Shown here: positions 26,500-36,896 of the stretch, in pieces
How the letters are laid out: each line of letters starts with the position of its first letter
How positions within the stretch are numbered: the first letter of the stretch is position 1
The notes under the pieces: generated by a model
The model's input: only the letters and a program-made list of their open reading frames with translations
What the model was told of the DNA's origin: nothing
Databases searched by the model: none
DNA from: Limnobacter litoralis
GTDB lineage: Bacteria; Pseudomonadota; Gammaproteobacteria; Burkholderiales; Burkholderiaceae_B
Assembly (NCBI RefSeq): GCF_030160455.1
Contig: NZ_BSOJ01000001.1
Span: 1-64,000, forward strand
Reading direction: 5' to 3'
Length of the DNA: 64,000 nucleotides
Translations under genes and position numbers: made by a program

Positions 26500-27789
26500 A
26501 TGAAAGCAATCGTTCTCGGTGCCGGTGTGGTCGGCACAACCTCAGCCTGGTTTTTGCACAAAGAAGGATTTGACGTCACCGTCATTGATCGTCAACCGGC
26601 CGCTGGCATGGAAACCTCGTTCGCCAATGGCGGGCAAATTTCTGTGTCTCACGCTGAGCCCTGGGCCAACCCCGGAGCCCCCAAAAAAGTTTTGAAGTGG
26701 CTCATGAAAGAAGACGCGCCGCTGTTGTTCCGTTTGCGGGCAGATTCCCGCCAGTGGCGCTGGGGCATGCAGTTTTTGCGCGAGTGCACGCCAGAGCGCA
26801 CCCGTCACAACATTATTCAGATGGTGAACCTGGGCACCTTTTCACGTTCGACCCTGCAGGAACTTCGCGCTGAAACCGGTGTGGAATACAACTGCCTGAC
26901 CAAAGGCATCTTGCACTTTTACACCAACCCGAAAGAATTTGAAGACGCCATGGGCCCTGCGGAAATCATGCGTGAATTCGGTTGCGACCGAAAAGTGATT
27001 GATGCGGACAAGGCGATTGAGCTGGAGCCCGCGCTGGCCAGCATCAAGAGCCGCATCGCCGGTGCAACCTACACCGAGGCCGACGAAAGTGGCGATGCCC
27101 ACAAATTCACCCAGAATCTGGCCAAACACGCGGCCAGCAAGGGCGTTGAATTCAAGTACGGCACCACCATTCTTGGTCTGGACATGGAAGGCGGCGAAAT
27201 ATCGGGCGTGCGCGTGCGCGGTGAAGACGGTCAGGTGCAGATTTTGAAGGCCGACAAATACGTGCTGTGCATGGGCAGTTACAGCCCAATGCTGGTCAAA
27301 GATCTGGGTGTAGATCTGCTGATTTATCCCGCCAAGGGGTATTCAGCCACCATGCAGATTCTCGACCCTTCCAAAGCGCCGCAAGTCAGCCTGACAGACG
27401 ACGAATACAAGCTTGTGTTTTCTCGCCTGGGTGACCGCCTGCGCATTGCGGGCACCGCTGAGTTGAATGGTTACAGCACCGAGCTGAATGAGGTGCGCTG
27501 CAAGGCCATTACGCGGCGCGTCATGGAGCTGTTCCCCGGCATGGCCAACCCCGATGATGCCGTGTATTGGACAGGTCTGCGCCCCGCCACGCCTTCAAAC
27601 GTGCCTTACATCGGCCGTTCGAAAATTCCAAACCTGTATTTGAACACGGGTCATGGAACGCTCGGGTGGACTCATTCCTGTGGCTCCGCACGTTCGATCG
27701 CGGCCATTATGAACGGCAAGCAGCCTGAGCTGGACTTCGCCTTTACCGGAATTTCTTCCAGAAGAGGCGAGCAACTGGCCACTGCATAA
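26500..27789 (+). CDS. dadA: D-amino-acid dehydrogenase, small subunit type (DadA)
   Basis: This 429-residue FAD enzyme oxidises D-amino acids, typically D-alanine, and passes electrons to the respiratory chain at the inner membrane. VLGAGVVGTTSAWFLHKEGF is the FAD-binding dinucleotide fold, followed by VIDRQPAAGMETSFANGGQI. TGLRPATPSNVPYIGRSK and NTGHGTLGWTHSCGSAR are DadA signatures. A GGAG ribosome site sits about 9 bases upstream. The glycine riboswitch ahead of it is unusual control for DadA and suggests that glycine, or an amino acid that rises with glycine, is the signal; the natural substrate is therefore open. No dadX racemase follows. Confidence 0.93.
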   Translation: MKAIVLGAGVVGTTSAWFLHKEGFDVTVIDRQPAAGMETSFANGGQISVSHAEPWANPGAPKKVLKWLMKEDAPLLFRLRADSRQWRWGMQFLRECTPERTRHNIIQMVNLGTFSRSTLQELRAETGVEYNCLTKGILHFYTNPKEFEDAMGPAEIMREFGCDRKVIDADKAIELEPALASIKSRIAGATYTEADESGDAHKFTQNLAKHAASKGVEFKYGTTILGLDMEGGEISGVRVRGEDGQVQILKADKYVLCMGSYSPMLVKDLGVDLLIYPAKGYSATMQILDPSKAPQVSLTDDEYKLVFSRLGDRLRIAGTAELNGYSTELNEVRCKAITRRVMELFPGMANPDDAVYWTGLRPATPSNVPYIGRSKIPNLYLNTGHGTLGWTHSCGSARSIAAIMNGKQPELDFAFTGISSRRGEQLATA

Positions 27790-27836
27790 GGCCAAGGTTT
27801 GCTAAGATCGGCGCATTCGCCACACAGGATGCGTTG

Positions 27837-29660
27837 ATGTCTACTGCAGGAAATTCACCCAAGACTGCTGCAGGTGCCCCAGAAGCGGCGCCTGCCAGCA
27901 ACTTTCTAAAAAACGTCATTGATCACGATCTGGCTTTGCCAGAATATGCGGCTCGTCCATGGGCTGGCAAGCCTGGGCCTGCCAGTGTGCATACAGGTGC
28001 CAAGGCTGACCCGGCGCGGATCCGGCTTCGCTTTCCGCCTGAACCGAACGGTTATCTTCACGTTGGCCATGCCAAGGCCATTTGCGTCAATTTTGGACTG
28101 GCGGAAGAGTACGCAGGCGCATGCCACATGCGCTTTGATGACACCAATCCAGAGAAAGAGACCGAAGAATTTGCCAATTCCATTCTGGATGCTGTTCGCT
28201 GGCTGGGGTTTGGCTGGACGCATTTTGGCGATGACAATCTGTATTACGCCAGCGATTACTTCGAATTCATGTACTCGGCGGCTGAATTCCTGATTCAGGC
28301 GGGTCTGGCTTATGTGGATGAGCAAACGCCCGATGAAATGCGGGCCAACCGTGGCACCTTGACGCAGCCTGGGCAAAACTCACCCTACCGTGAGAGGCCT
28401 GCTTCCGAGAGCCTGGCTCGGTTTCGCGCGATGCGCGCGGGCGAGTTGCCAGACGGCGCGGCTGTGCTTCGCGCCAAAATTGACATGGCCAGCCCCAACA
28501 TGAACATGCGTGACCCGGCCATCTACCGAATCAAACGGGCGCATCACATTCGCACCGGCGACGCCTGGTGCATCTACCCGATGTACACCTTTGCCCATCC
28601 GATTGAAGACGCACTGGAACGCATTACACATTCGTTTTGCACGTTGGAGTTTGAGGACCAAAGGCCTTTCTACGACTGGTTGCTGGGCAATCTGGCGCGT
28701 GATCACGAACTGCCAGACGGAAAGCGCTTGCAGGCCTTGTTGGGCCACCCTTTGCCCAAGCAAGTCGAGTTTGCCCGATTGAACCTCAGTTACGTCATCA
28801 CCAGCAAGCGCAAACTCCAGCAGTTGGTGTCAGATGGTCGGGTCAGCGGATGGGACGACCCCCGCATGCCCACCATCGTCGGGCTGCGCAGGCGCGGTTT
28901 CACGCCTTCGGCCATTCGGTTGTTTTGCCAGCGCATTGGGGTGTCAAAGTCCGATTCTTGGATCGATTATTCCGTGCTGGAAGGCGCGCTGCGCGATGAC
29001 CTGGATCCAAAGGCCCATCGGGCGGTGGCAGTGCTTGATCCAGTGCAACTGATTCTGGACAATGTGCCCGACGACTGGTCGGACACTTGTTCTGCCCCTG
29101 TCCACCCGCACCATGAGGACTGGGGTACCCGTCAATTCACCATCGGCAAGCGGTTGTGGATTGAGGCGGAAGATTTTATGGAAGATCCACCCAAGAAGTT
29201 TTTCCGGCTGTTCCCGGGCAACCGTGTGCGCCTGCGTTATGGCTATGTGATTGAATGCACAGGCTGCGACAAGGACGAGCATGGCAAAGTCACGGCTGTT
29301 CACGCCCAGGTGTTTCTGGACAGCAAATCCGGCACACCCGGGGCCGACACTTACAAGGTGAAAGGCAATTTGCATTGGGTTGATCAGGCCACGGCAGTGC
29401 CTGCAAGAGTTCGACTGTACGATCGTCTGTTTTCAGATGAGCATCCCGATTCCAGCGGTAAAAACTTTTTGGACAGCTTGAATCCCGATTCGCTGACCGA
29501 AGTTCGGGCCTGGCTGGAGACCGGCATGTCTGATGTGAAGGCTGGGGACATCTACCAGTTTGAGCGGCACGGCTATTTTGTGGCAGACCTGAAAGACAGC
29601 GCGCCGGGCAAACTGGTGTTCAATAGGGCAGTGACACTGAAGGACAGCTGGTCCAAATAA
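27837..29660 (+). CDS. glnS: Glutaminyl-tRNA synthetase
   Basis: A 607-residue class I aminoacyl-tRNA synthetase. RFPPEPNGYLHVGHAKAI carries the HIGH-type motif (HVGH), and ITSKRKLQQL the KMSKS-type motif. RFDDTNPEKE and GDAWCIYPMYTFAHPIEDA are specific to GlnS/GltX-like catalytic cores, and the length with its C-terminal beta-barrel region fits GlnS. Position 27837 is the ATG; a TTG three bases earlier is in frame. Presence of GlnS implies direct Gln-tRNA charging instead of the amidotransferase route. Confidence 0.96.
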   Translation: MSTAGNSPKTAAGAPEAAPASNFLKNVIDHDLALPEYAARPWAGKPGPASVHTGAKADPARIRLRFPPEPNGYLHVGHAKAICVNFGLAEEYAGACHMRFDDTNPEKETEEFANSILDAVRWLGFGWTHFGDDNLYYASDYFEFMYSAAEFLIQAGLAYVDEQTPDEMRANRGTLTQPGQNSPYRERPASESLARFRAMRAGELPDGAAVLRAKIDMASPNMNMRDPAIYRIKRAHHIRTGDAWCIYPMYTFAHPIEDALERITHSFCTLEFEDQRPFYDWLLGNLARDHELPDGKRLQALLGHPLPKQVEFARLNLSYVITSKRKLQQLVSDGRVSGWDDPRMPTIVGLRRRGFTPSAIRLFCQRIGVSKSDSWIDYSVLEGALRDDLDPKAHRAVAVLDPVQLILDNVPDDWSDTCSAPVHPHHEDWGTRQFTIGKRLWIEAEDFMEDPPKKFFRLFPGNRVRLRYGYVIECTGCDKDEHGKVTAVHAQVFLDSKSGTPGADTYKVKGNLHWVDQATAVPARVRLYDRLFSDEHPDSSGKNFLDSLNPDSLTEVRAWLETGMSDVKAGDIYQFERHGYFVADLKDSAPGKLVFNRAVTLKDSWSK

Positions 29661-29702
29661 GCTGCCGGGTGATTTCCCTTTGTCGAGAAGGGTGAGGTGA
29701 AA

Positions 29703-31709
29703 ATGGCAACAGACGCAGTGTATTCAACACGATCGGCCTTGCTGACCATTCTGAGTGGCATGAGTGCTCAGTCTGAAGAGGCTGACATTGGTCATCTGGT
29801 CCATCTGGTGCGTTGGTTGAAAGTGGGGGCCACCGGCTCGGATTTCGAAATTGATCGACGGTTTTTGATGTGGGTCGAGGTGCTTGTGCAGGATCCCGCA
29901 CTTCGTGCACAGGTCAAAGACTATCTTGAGCAGTTTCTGCAAGAGTCCAAATACCGTTACACCTTTGCCGAGCTTGGCATTCTGGGCAGCGAAACCTTTG
30001 GTCAGGCGCTTAAAAGCAGGCTGTTTCAACGCCTTTTGCCAGCCACAGTCGAAGACAAAACGGTTCGGGAGTCCCTGAACATTCTGTTTCCGAAGTCGGA
30101 TGATCATGAATGGTTCGACAAAATCAGCATGGAAGCGTGGTTGCGACTGTTTGAGGCCTTGGAGTGGAACAACCCGGATCACCCTTTGTGGCGGCGTATT
30201 CAGCATGAAATGCTGGAGGCCATGGAAATGTTGGCGGTGCGAATAGCGGCCTTGGGCATTGAGGGTGAAGTGGTGCGTTGTCTCGGCATGAGTGACCGGC
30301 ACACCTCCCCTTTTGTCGAGCAGCACATGGAATTGCGAAAGGTCATTGAACAGGCCCACATTCAGCTGAGCGAGCAAGGTCGCCTTGACGAACTAGGGGG
30401 TCATCTGGACGTGTTGCTCGACCAATGTACAGATCAGATCCGCAAGGCTCATGCCCAGGCCCGTTTGCAAGGCTTGTCGATGGCCCTTAGCCTGCAGTTG
30501 ATCCGTCTGGAGCAGTCGATCACTCGAATGCGAATTCTGTTGCAACTGCTGGGTGCCTTGCCTGTTGAAAGTCGCGCCGAAGCGAGCGTGTCTTTTTTCC
30601 GGACGCTGGTGCGAGAAGAAAACCGAAAGCATTCCATCTCGGACTTGTGGCGCAGTTACACCGAAAAAATGGCCATGCGCATTACCGAGCATGCCAGTCA
30701 GGCCGGTGAGCATTATGCGGCTGAATCCAGGCGTGAATATTGGGGCATCGCGCGCGCTGCCCTGATCGGTGGGTTTTTTATCGCCCTGTTTGCTTTTGTG
30801 AAGGTGTGGCTGGTGAGTTTGCATCTGCCCCTTCTTCTGGAAGCAGTGGCTTTCAGCTTCAATTACGCCTTGTGTTTTGTGGTGGTGCATCTGTTTCATG
30901 GCACCGTGGCCACCAAACAGCCAGCCATGACCGCAGCCAGCATTGCCGCCGCCATTGATTCTGCCGGTGGGCGAATGCGCAGCTATGACAAGGTGATCGC
31001 CTTGGTGGCGCAGGTCTCGCGGGCCCAGTTTGTGGCCATCTTCGGCAACATGGTATTGGCGGCCTTGACTGGCATGGCGATTTCGTATGTGTGGACGCTG
31101 GCGTTTGGTTTCGAGCCGGTCAGCGAAGACAAAACAGCCTTGTTGCTTCACTCGATCAATCCCGTTACGTCAGCTGCGGTGCCACATGCAGCGGTTGCCG
31201 GTGTGTGTCTGTTTTTAACAGGGGTGGTGTCTGGCTATTATGACAATTTGTGCCTGTATGAGCGCATACCCCTAAGGTTGCGCCAAGTAGTCTGGCTCAA
31301 AAAGATTTTGGGAATCAGCCGTTTGCAACGTTTTGCCAATTATCTGGAAGGCAACCTGGGTGCACTGATGGGTTGCATCTTTCTGGGCATCATGTTGGGG
31401 TCTTTGGGCTTTGTGGGCCTTATTCTCGGGCTGCCGCTGGACACCACGCACTTTGCATTTTCGTCTGCCAACATGGGCTTCGCGTTCCAGTCGGGTGGCG
31501 CGGACATTGGTTGGTGGACCGTTGGAATGTCCATTCTGGGTATTTTCGCGATAGGGGCGGGCAATTTAAGCGTCAGTTTTGCGTTGGCACTGTACACCGC
31601 CATGCGCGCACGGGGTGTGCGCGTGATTCAGGGTGGGGTACTGTTTCGCAAGTTGCTCCAGGGTTTCCTGAAGCAGCCCAAACTGTTTTTTTTCCCGCCC
31701 TCAAAATGA
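29703..31709 (+). CDS. Multi-pass membrane protein of the so-called site-specific recombinase (Gcr) family
   Basis: A 668-residue protein. The N-terminal ~340 residues look soluble and helical (VHLVRWLKVGATGSDFE, many charged helices). The C-terminal half has about six hydrophobic segments (for example IALFAFVKVWLVSLHLPLL, LEAVAFSFNYALCFVVVHLF, IFLGIMLGSLGFVGLILGLP). Homologues are labelled site-specific recombinase after a Neisseria protein, but no tyrosine or serine recombinase motif is visible and the membrane topology argues against that role. The ATG at 29703 has an AAGGGTGAGG ribosome site. It ends one base before the convergent pduO-type gene. Confidence 0.7.
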   Translation: MATDAVYSTRSALLTILSGMSAQSEEADIGHLVHLVRWLKVGATGSDFEIDRRFLMWVEVLVQDPALRAQVKDYLEQFLQESKYRYTFAELGILGSETFGQALKSRLFQRLLPATVEDKTVRESLNILFPKSDDHEWFDKISMEAWLRLFEALEWNNPDHPLWRRIQHEMLEAMEMLAVRIAALGIEGEVVRCLGMSDRHTSPFVEQHMELRKVIEQAHIQLSEQGRLDELGGHLDVLLDQCTDQIRKAHAQARLQGLSMALSLQLIRLEQSITRMRILLQLLGALPVESRAEASVSFFRTLVREENRKHSISDLWRSYTEKMAMRITEHASQAGEHYAAESRREYWGIARAALIGGFFIALFAFVKVWLVSLHLPLLLEAVAFSFNYALCFVVVHLFHGTVATKQPAMTAASIAAAIDSAGGRMRSYDKVIALVAQVSRAQFVAIFGNMVLAALTGMAISYVWTLAFGFEPVSEDKTALLLHSINPVTSAAVPHAAVAGVCLFLTGVVSGYYDNLCLYERIPLRLRQVVWLKKILGISRLQRFANYLEGNLGALMGCIFLGIMLGSLGFVGLILGLPLDTTHFAFSSANMGFAFQSGGADIGWWTVGMSILGIFAIGAGNLSVSFALALYTAMRARGVRVIQGGVLFRKLLQGFLKQPKLFFFPPSK

Positions 31710-32267
31710 CTATTCGGGTTTATTGAATCCTTTTTTCCACATCACGTCGTTGCGGCCCTGTTGGTGGTGAATCCAGCGGGCGGCCACAAACAGAAAGTCC
31801 GACAGCCTGTTCAAATACAACACCAGCGCCTGCGGGGTCTCTTCGTGGGCTCGCAGATCAACCACAGTGCGTTCCGCCCGACGGCAGACGGTGCGTGCAA
31901 CGTGGGTGAGCGCCGCGGCTTTGCTACCCCCCGGCAAAATGAATTCTTCAAGGCGGGTCAGTGGCTTGTTGAACGATTCAATCAGAGTGTCCAGGCGCTC
32001 TATGGCCGTGACTGGAAAAATGTCATAGCCCGGCATGCAAAGTGCCGCCCCAAGGTCAAACAGATCATGCTGAATACGAACCAGTTCGGTGTCCAGCGGA
32101 CTGGGCAGCGTTTCGGTGAGGATCAGGCCGATGGCCGAGTTTAGTTCGTCAACATCGCCCATGGCGTGGACGCGCAAGTCTGTTTTTGGAAGGCGCCGAC
32201 CGTCGGCCAGGCCAGTGGTGCCGTCGTCGCCGGTGCGGGTGGTTATGCTGCTGAGTCGGTTTCCCAT
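31710..32267 (-). CDS. Cob(I)alamin adenosyltransferase, PduO type
   Basis: This 185-residue enzyme transfers the adenosyl group of ATP to cob(I)alamin to form coenzyme B12. The N-terminal TRTGDDGTTGLADGRRLPK loop binds ATP, and MGDVDELNSAIGL is the family signature; FILPGGSKAAALTHVARTVCRRAER matches the conserved second half (only part quoted). It is divergent from thiC. Its presence implies use of adenosylcobalamin, though no B12-dependent enzyme lies in this window. Confidence 0.93.
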   Translation of the reverse strand: MGNRLSSITTRTGDDGTTGLADGRRLPKTDLRVHAMGDVDELNSAIGLILTETLPSPLDTELVRIQHDLFDLGAALCMPGYDIFPVTAIERLDTLIESFNKPLTRLEEFILPGGSKAAALTHVARTVCRRAERTVVDLRAHEETPQALVLYLNRLSDFLFVAARWIHHQQGRNDVMWKKGFNKPE

Positions 32268-32280
32268 GGTCTGCTTCTAA

Positions 32281-34413
<2,133 letters not shown>

Positions 34414-34439
34414 TGCCTCGGTGTTTCGGGTCTGATGTG

Positions 34440-34469
34440 AAAAAGGGGGCTTGTAGCCCCCTTTTTTTA
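34440..34469. terminator. Bidirectional intrinsic terminator between thiC and the CsgG-like gene
   Basis: AAAAAGGGGGCT-TGTA-GCCCCCTTTTTTT is symmetrical, so it can end both the thiC transcript and the convergent minus-strand transcript. The stop codon of the CsgG-like gene lies in the T-run. Confidence 0.93.
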
Positions 34470-35684
34470 TTGAATCATGGGTTTACTGCCCCAGAGCATT
34501 TTTTCCTTCATTCGGTCAGTGCTGGTGCTTTCAGCGCCACTGGTGCCAGCCCCAACGCCAGCACCCACCAAACCATTCATGTTGGCTGTTTTGTCATCGG
34601 CGTACATGATCTCGCCCGTGTTGGGGTCGATGACCACCTTTTCTCCAGCGGTTTTGCCCGCTTTGGGCGGTGTGCTTAATTCGATGGGAGTTTGCGCTTC
34701 CAGTGGTTTTTTAGCCGGTGCTGCTGTAACTGTCGTGACAGGTACCGGAGTTGCCGTAGGGGCAGTAGAGGTTGGCAACGTCGAAGCAGGCCGTGCTGCC
34801 TGAGTTTGTGCGGTTCGAGCATTCGACTGATGCACCGGTTGTGAATCAAGCACCTGAAGTTTGCCCAAATTGCCACAACCCGCAGGGCTGATTTTGTAAA
34901 CATCTTCGACCATGTTGAATACTGCCTGTTCAATGACCATTCTTACTGCTTTTTGAATCGGCTCTTGTGTGCGTTCGGCGGCATTCAAGTCAAACACACC
35001 ATCGGTGAAGAGCCTGAAATAGCCAGCACGAAGCTCAGTGCCTATGATTTGCTTTTGCAGGCTCTGTACGTCGACGACTTCCAGCGTTTTGGTATTGACC
35101 AATCGAAGGTCTACGCCGACGTTCATTACGAAATACTGTGCTGAAGTTCCAAGAAACTTGATGCTTGAGTCGATGCTGCCGCTTTTGATGTTGTAGTTGA
35201 CCTCGGTGATGCCACCCACAATGTGATAGTCAGATCCAGGGATAGAGCCTCCGAAAATTTTTCGGTAATTGCCACTGGAGGGATCGTCGGTGATTAACTT
35301 GTTGTCGGAGTATTTCAGCTCCATGTCGGCGATGGATGTGTCAAATCGTTCAACCATGGGAACACCTGCTTTCGCGAGGGCGGACATCACCATCAGGGCT
35401 GCACCTTGAGTGATGCGCTTGCCGTTCACCAGGTCTTCTTTGCCAGTGAAGTCGTTGACGCGACCCACCGCAAACCGGTGCACGGGTGCCGCCTTGATTG
35501 CTGGGCGAAGGCAAGTGAGCTCGCGGCTGTAACGTGTGTCATTTTCAATGACTTCGGCACCATCCATAGCGTCCACATAGTTGTCCCGAGAAAAATGCGG
35601 CAGTGTGGTGCAAGCTGGCAGTGTGGCAATTAATAAAGCCGATGCCAGCAAGGTGCGCAAATTGGAAATGGAAGGTGCTTTCAT
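34467..35684 (-). CDS. CsgG/HfaB-family outer-membrane lipoprotein with Pro/Thr-rich C-terminal extension
   Basis: This 405-residue protein has a type II signal peptide ending in the lipobox LPAC (Cys25). The central ~70-270 residues match the CsgG family: FAVGRVNDFTGKEDL, GAALMVMSALAKAGVPMVERFD, YHIVGGITEVNYNI, VNVGVDLRLVNTKTLEVVD near the end. CsgG and HfaB form outer-membrane pores that export amyloid or holdfast-anchor subunits. A low-complexity Ala/Pro/Thr stretch at about 288-345 and a Gly-rich tail extend it beyond normal CsgG length, possibly to reach peptidoglycan. It follows two genes for exported repeat proteins, which are the likely substrates. No CsgE or CsgF is present. Confidence 0.85.
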   Translation of the reverse strand: MKAPSISNLRTLLASALLIATLPACTTLPHFSRDNYVDAMDGAEVIENDTRYSRELTCLRPAIKAAPVHRFAVGRVNDFTGKEDLVNGKRITQGAALMVMSALAKAGVPMVERFDTSIADMELKYSDNKLITDDPSSGNYRKIFGGSIPGSDYHIVGGITEVNYNIKSGSIDSSIKFLGTSAQYFVMNVGVDLRLVNTKTLEVVDVQSLQKQIIGTELRAGYFRLFTDGVFDLNAAERTQEPIQKAVRMVIEQAVFNMVEDVYKISPAGCGNLGKLQVLDSQPVHQSNARTAQTQAARPASTLPTSTAPTATPVPVTTVTAAPAKKPLEAQTPIELSTPPKAGKTAGEKVVIDPNTGEIMYADDKTANMNGLVGAGVGAGTSGAESTSTDRMKEKMLWGSKPMIQ

Positions 35685-35704
35685 GGTGAATCGCCTGTCT
35701 TGTC

Positions 35705-36076
35705 TTAATTGGATGCGCCTGCAGCCGAGCCACTGCCCGGGTTGTCGCTGGAGTTCTGCATGCCGACGCTGAAGTTGGCAGATTGGTTGCCATTGTTGAC
35801 TTGGTTGGCATTGACCACGATGGTGTTATTGCTGCCAGTGGTTTGCACATTCACCAAGTTGCCAATTGAGCTGACCGAGAAAGTGGCACCTGGTTGATTG
35901 ACCACTGTGCGGTTGAAATTTGCATCGCGTGTGCTTGAAACGGGAGTGTCGATGCTGGTCACGCTGTTCATGCCTAGCGGCGTTTCAAAGCTGTTCATAT
36001 TGGATTCAAAAGTCTGTGCGAAGCACAGCTGGGTGGCTGCGGCTGCAAGCAGGCCTGCGATGACTGTCTTGATCAT
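35705..36076 (-). CDS. Exported HfaA-like repeat protein, candidate CsgG/HfaB substrate
   Basis: A 123-residue protein with a signal peptide (MIKTVIAGLLAAAATQLCFA). The mature part carries RDANFNRTVVNQ, reminiscent of holdfast-anchor HfaA proteins, then one module: SSIGNLVNVQTTGSNNTIVV (69-88) followed by NANQVNNGNQSANFS (89-103). The rest is Ser/Gly/Asn-rich. The Asn and Gln pattern resembles curlin strands. HfaA similarity is from memory of family features, not from a search. The ATG at 36076 gives the signal peptide; an upstream in-frame start would add 16 residues. It is 20 bases from the CsgG-like gene. Confidence 0.65.
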   Translation of the reverse strand: MIKTVIAGLLAAAATQLCFAQTFESNMNSFETPLGMNSVTSIDTPVSSTRDANFNRTVVNQPGATFSVSSIGNLVNVQTTGSNNTIVVNANQVNNGNQSANFSVGMQNSSDNPGSGSAAGASN

Positions 36077-36124
36077 GGTGTTTCCTGTGGCGGCGAGGAC
36101 TTGCCTCGCCGTTGGGTCAATCAA

Positions 36125-36712
36125 TTACTTGACGGTGATGGATACAGCGTTGCCGATGGCTGATGTGTTGACTGCAAGCTTGGTTGGATCCCAGAAGTAT
36201 TGGGTGTTGGCTGTCATGTTGCCGGTGTTGCATTGGTTGACTGACAGTGAGGACAGATTAAGTGAAGTGTTTTCTGCCGTGACGCTGAAGTTGTTGCCAA
36301 CCGCTGTAGTAGACAGTGAAATTTCGCCGGTTGTGTTGCCTGCGGTGCCCAGCACGGTTTTGGCCACTTGGTCGCCTGAGTTGACTTGATTGACGTGGTT
36401 CAGGGCCAGGCCACCGGATGCGTTTTGCAGGTTCACCTGAATGCTGTTGCCTACGGCTGCTGTGCTGATGTCAACGTTGCCATTGTTGGTGATGACCACA
36501 TGTTGCAGATCGCCCAGCGCAGCGTTGTCGCCCGTGTTGTTTTGCAGGTAGATGCCAGCGTGGTTTGGATCGAGCTGATAGCTGCTGCCAAAGTTGACGG
36601 TGACGTCGGTGGAGGAGTTGCAGGTTGGATCTGTGGGCGCACATGCGAATGCGGGAACAGAGGCGCCAATCAACAAAGTAATTGCAGCTGATTTGATCAA
36701 TGAGGCTTTCAT
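36125..36712 (-). CDS. Exported Asn-rich repeat protein with three shared modules
   Basis: This 195-residue protein has a signal peptide ending about residue 23 (SVPAFA). It contains three copies of an A-[VI]-G-N motif (86-89, 137-140, 185-188), about 50 residues apart. Two of them are followed 22 residues later by N-Q-x-N-x-G-[DN] (108-114 and 159-165). The same pair occurs at 21-residue spacing in the neighbouring gene. Four cysteines, two near the mature N-terminus, could form disulphides. A beta-helix or curli-like fold is likely but inferred. It is first in the three-gene operon and is preceded by a 6-bp hairpin and an AAAAGGAAA ribosome site. Confidence 0.6.
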   Translation of the reverse strand: MKASLIKSAAITLLIGASVPAFACAPTDPTCNSSTDVTVNFGSSYQLDPNHAGIYLQNNTGDNAALGDLQHVVITNNGNVDISTAAVGNSIQVNLQNASGGLALNHVNQVNSGDQVAKTVLGTAGNTTGEISLSTTAVGNNFSVTAENTSLNLSSLSVNQCNTGNMTANTQYFWDPTKLAVNTSAIGNAVSITVK

Positions 36713-36735
36713 GTGTTTCCTTTTCTGGGGGTTAA

Positions 36736-36750
36736 AGCCACTGAGTGGCT
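36736..36750 (-). promoter_or_regulatory. Hairpin in the leader of the CsgG-like operon
   Basis: AGCCAC (36736-36741) pairs with GTGGCT (36745-36750) around a three-base loop; read on the minus strand it is followed by TTTAACCCC and then the ribosome site. It could act as an attenuator or a regulator-binding site. Confidence 0.3.
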
Positions 36751-36896
36751 GGTTACGCCTTCGTGGTTCCAGTCTGTTCTCGGTCGGGTTCGTTCTGACG
36801 ACTTGCCGTAACAGCTGTAATGCATGAGTGGAAATTGATCATTGCAGGTTCCAATTGGCGGTAAAATATCGGTTTAAGTGACACGAGCAGCATTCC

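Noticed and set aside
29703-31709. Mobile element suggested by the family name site-specific recombinase
   Set aside because: No inverted repeats, target duplication or recombinase catalytic motifs; the protein is a membrane protein in a housekeeping context.
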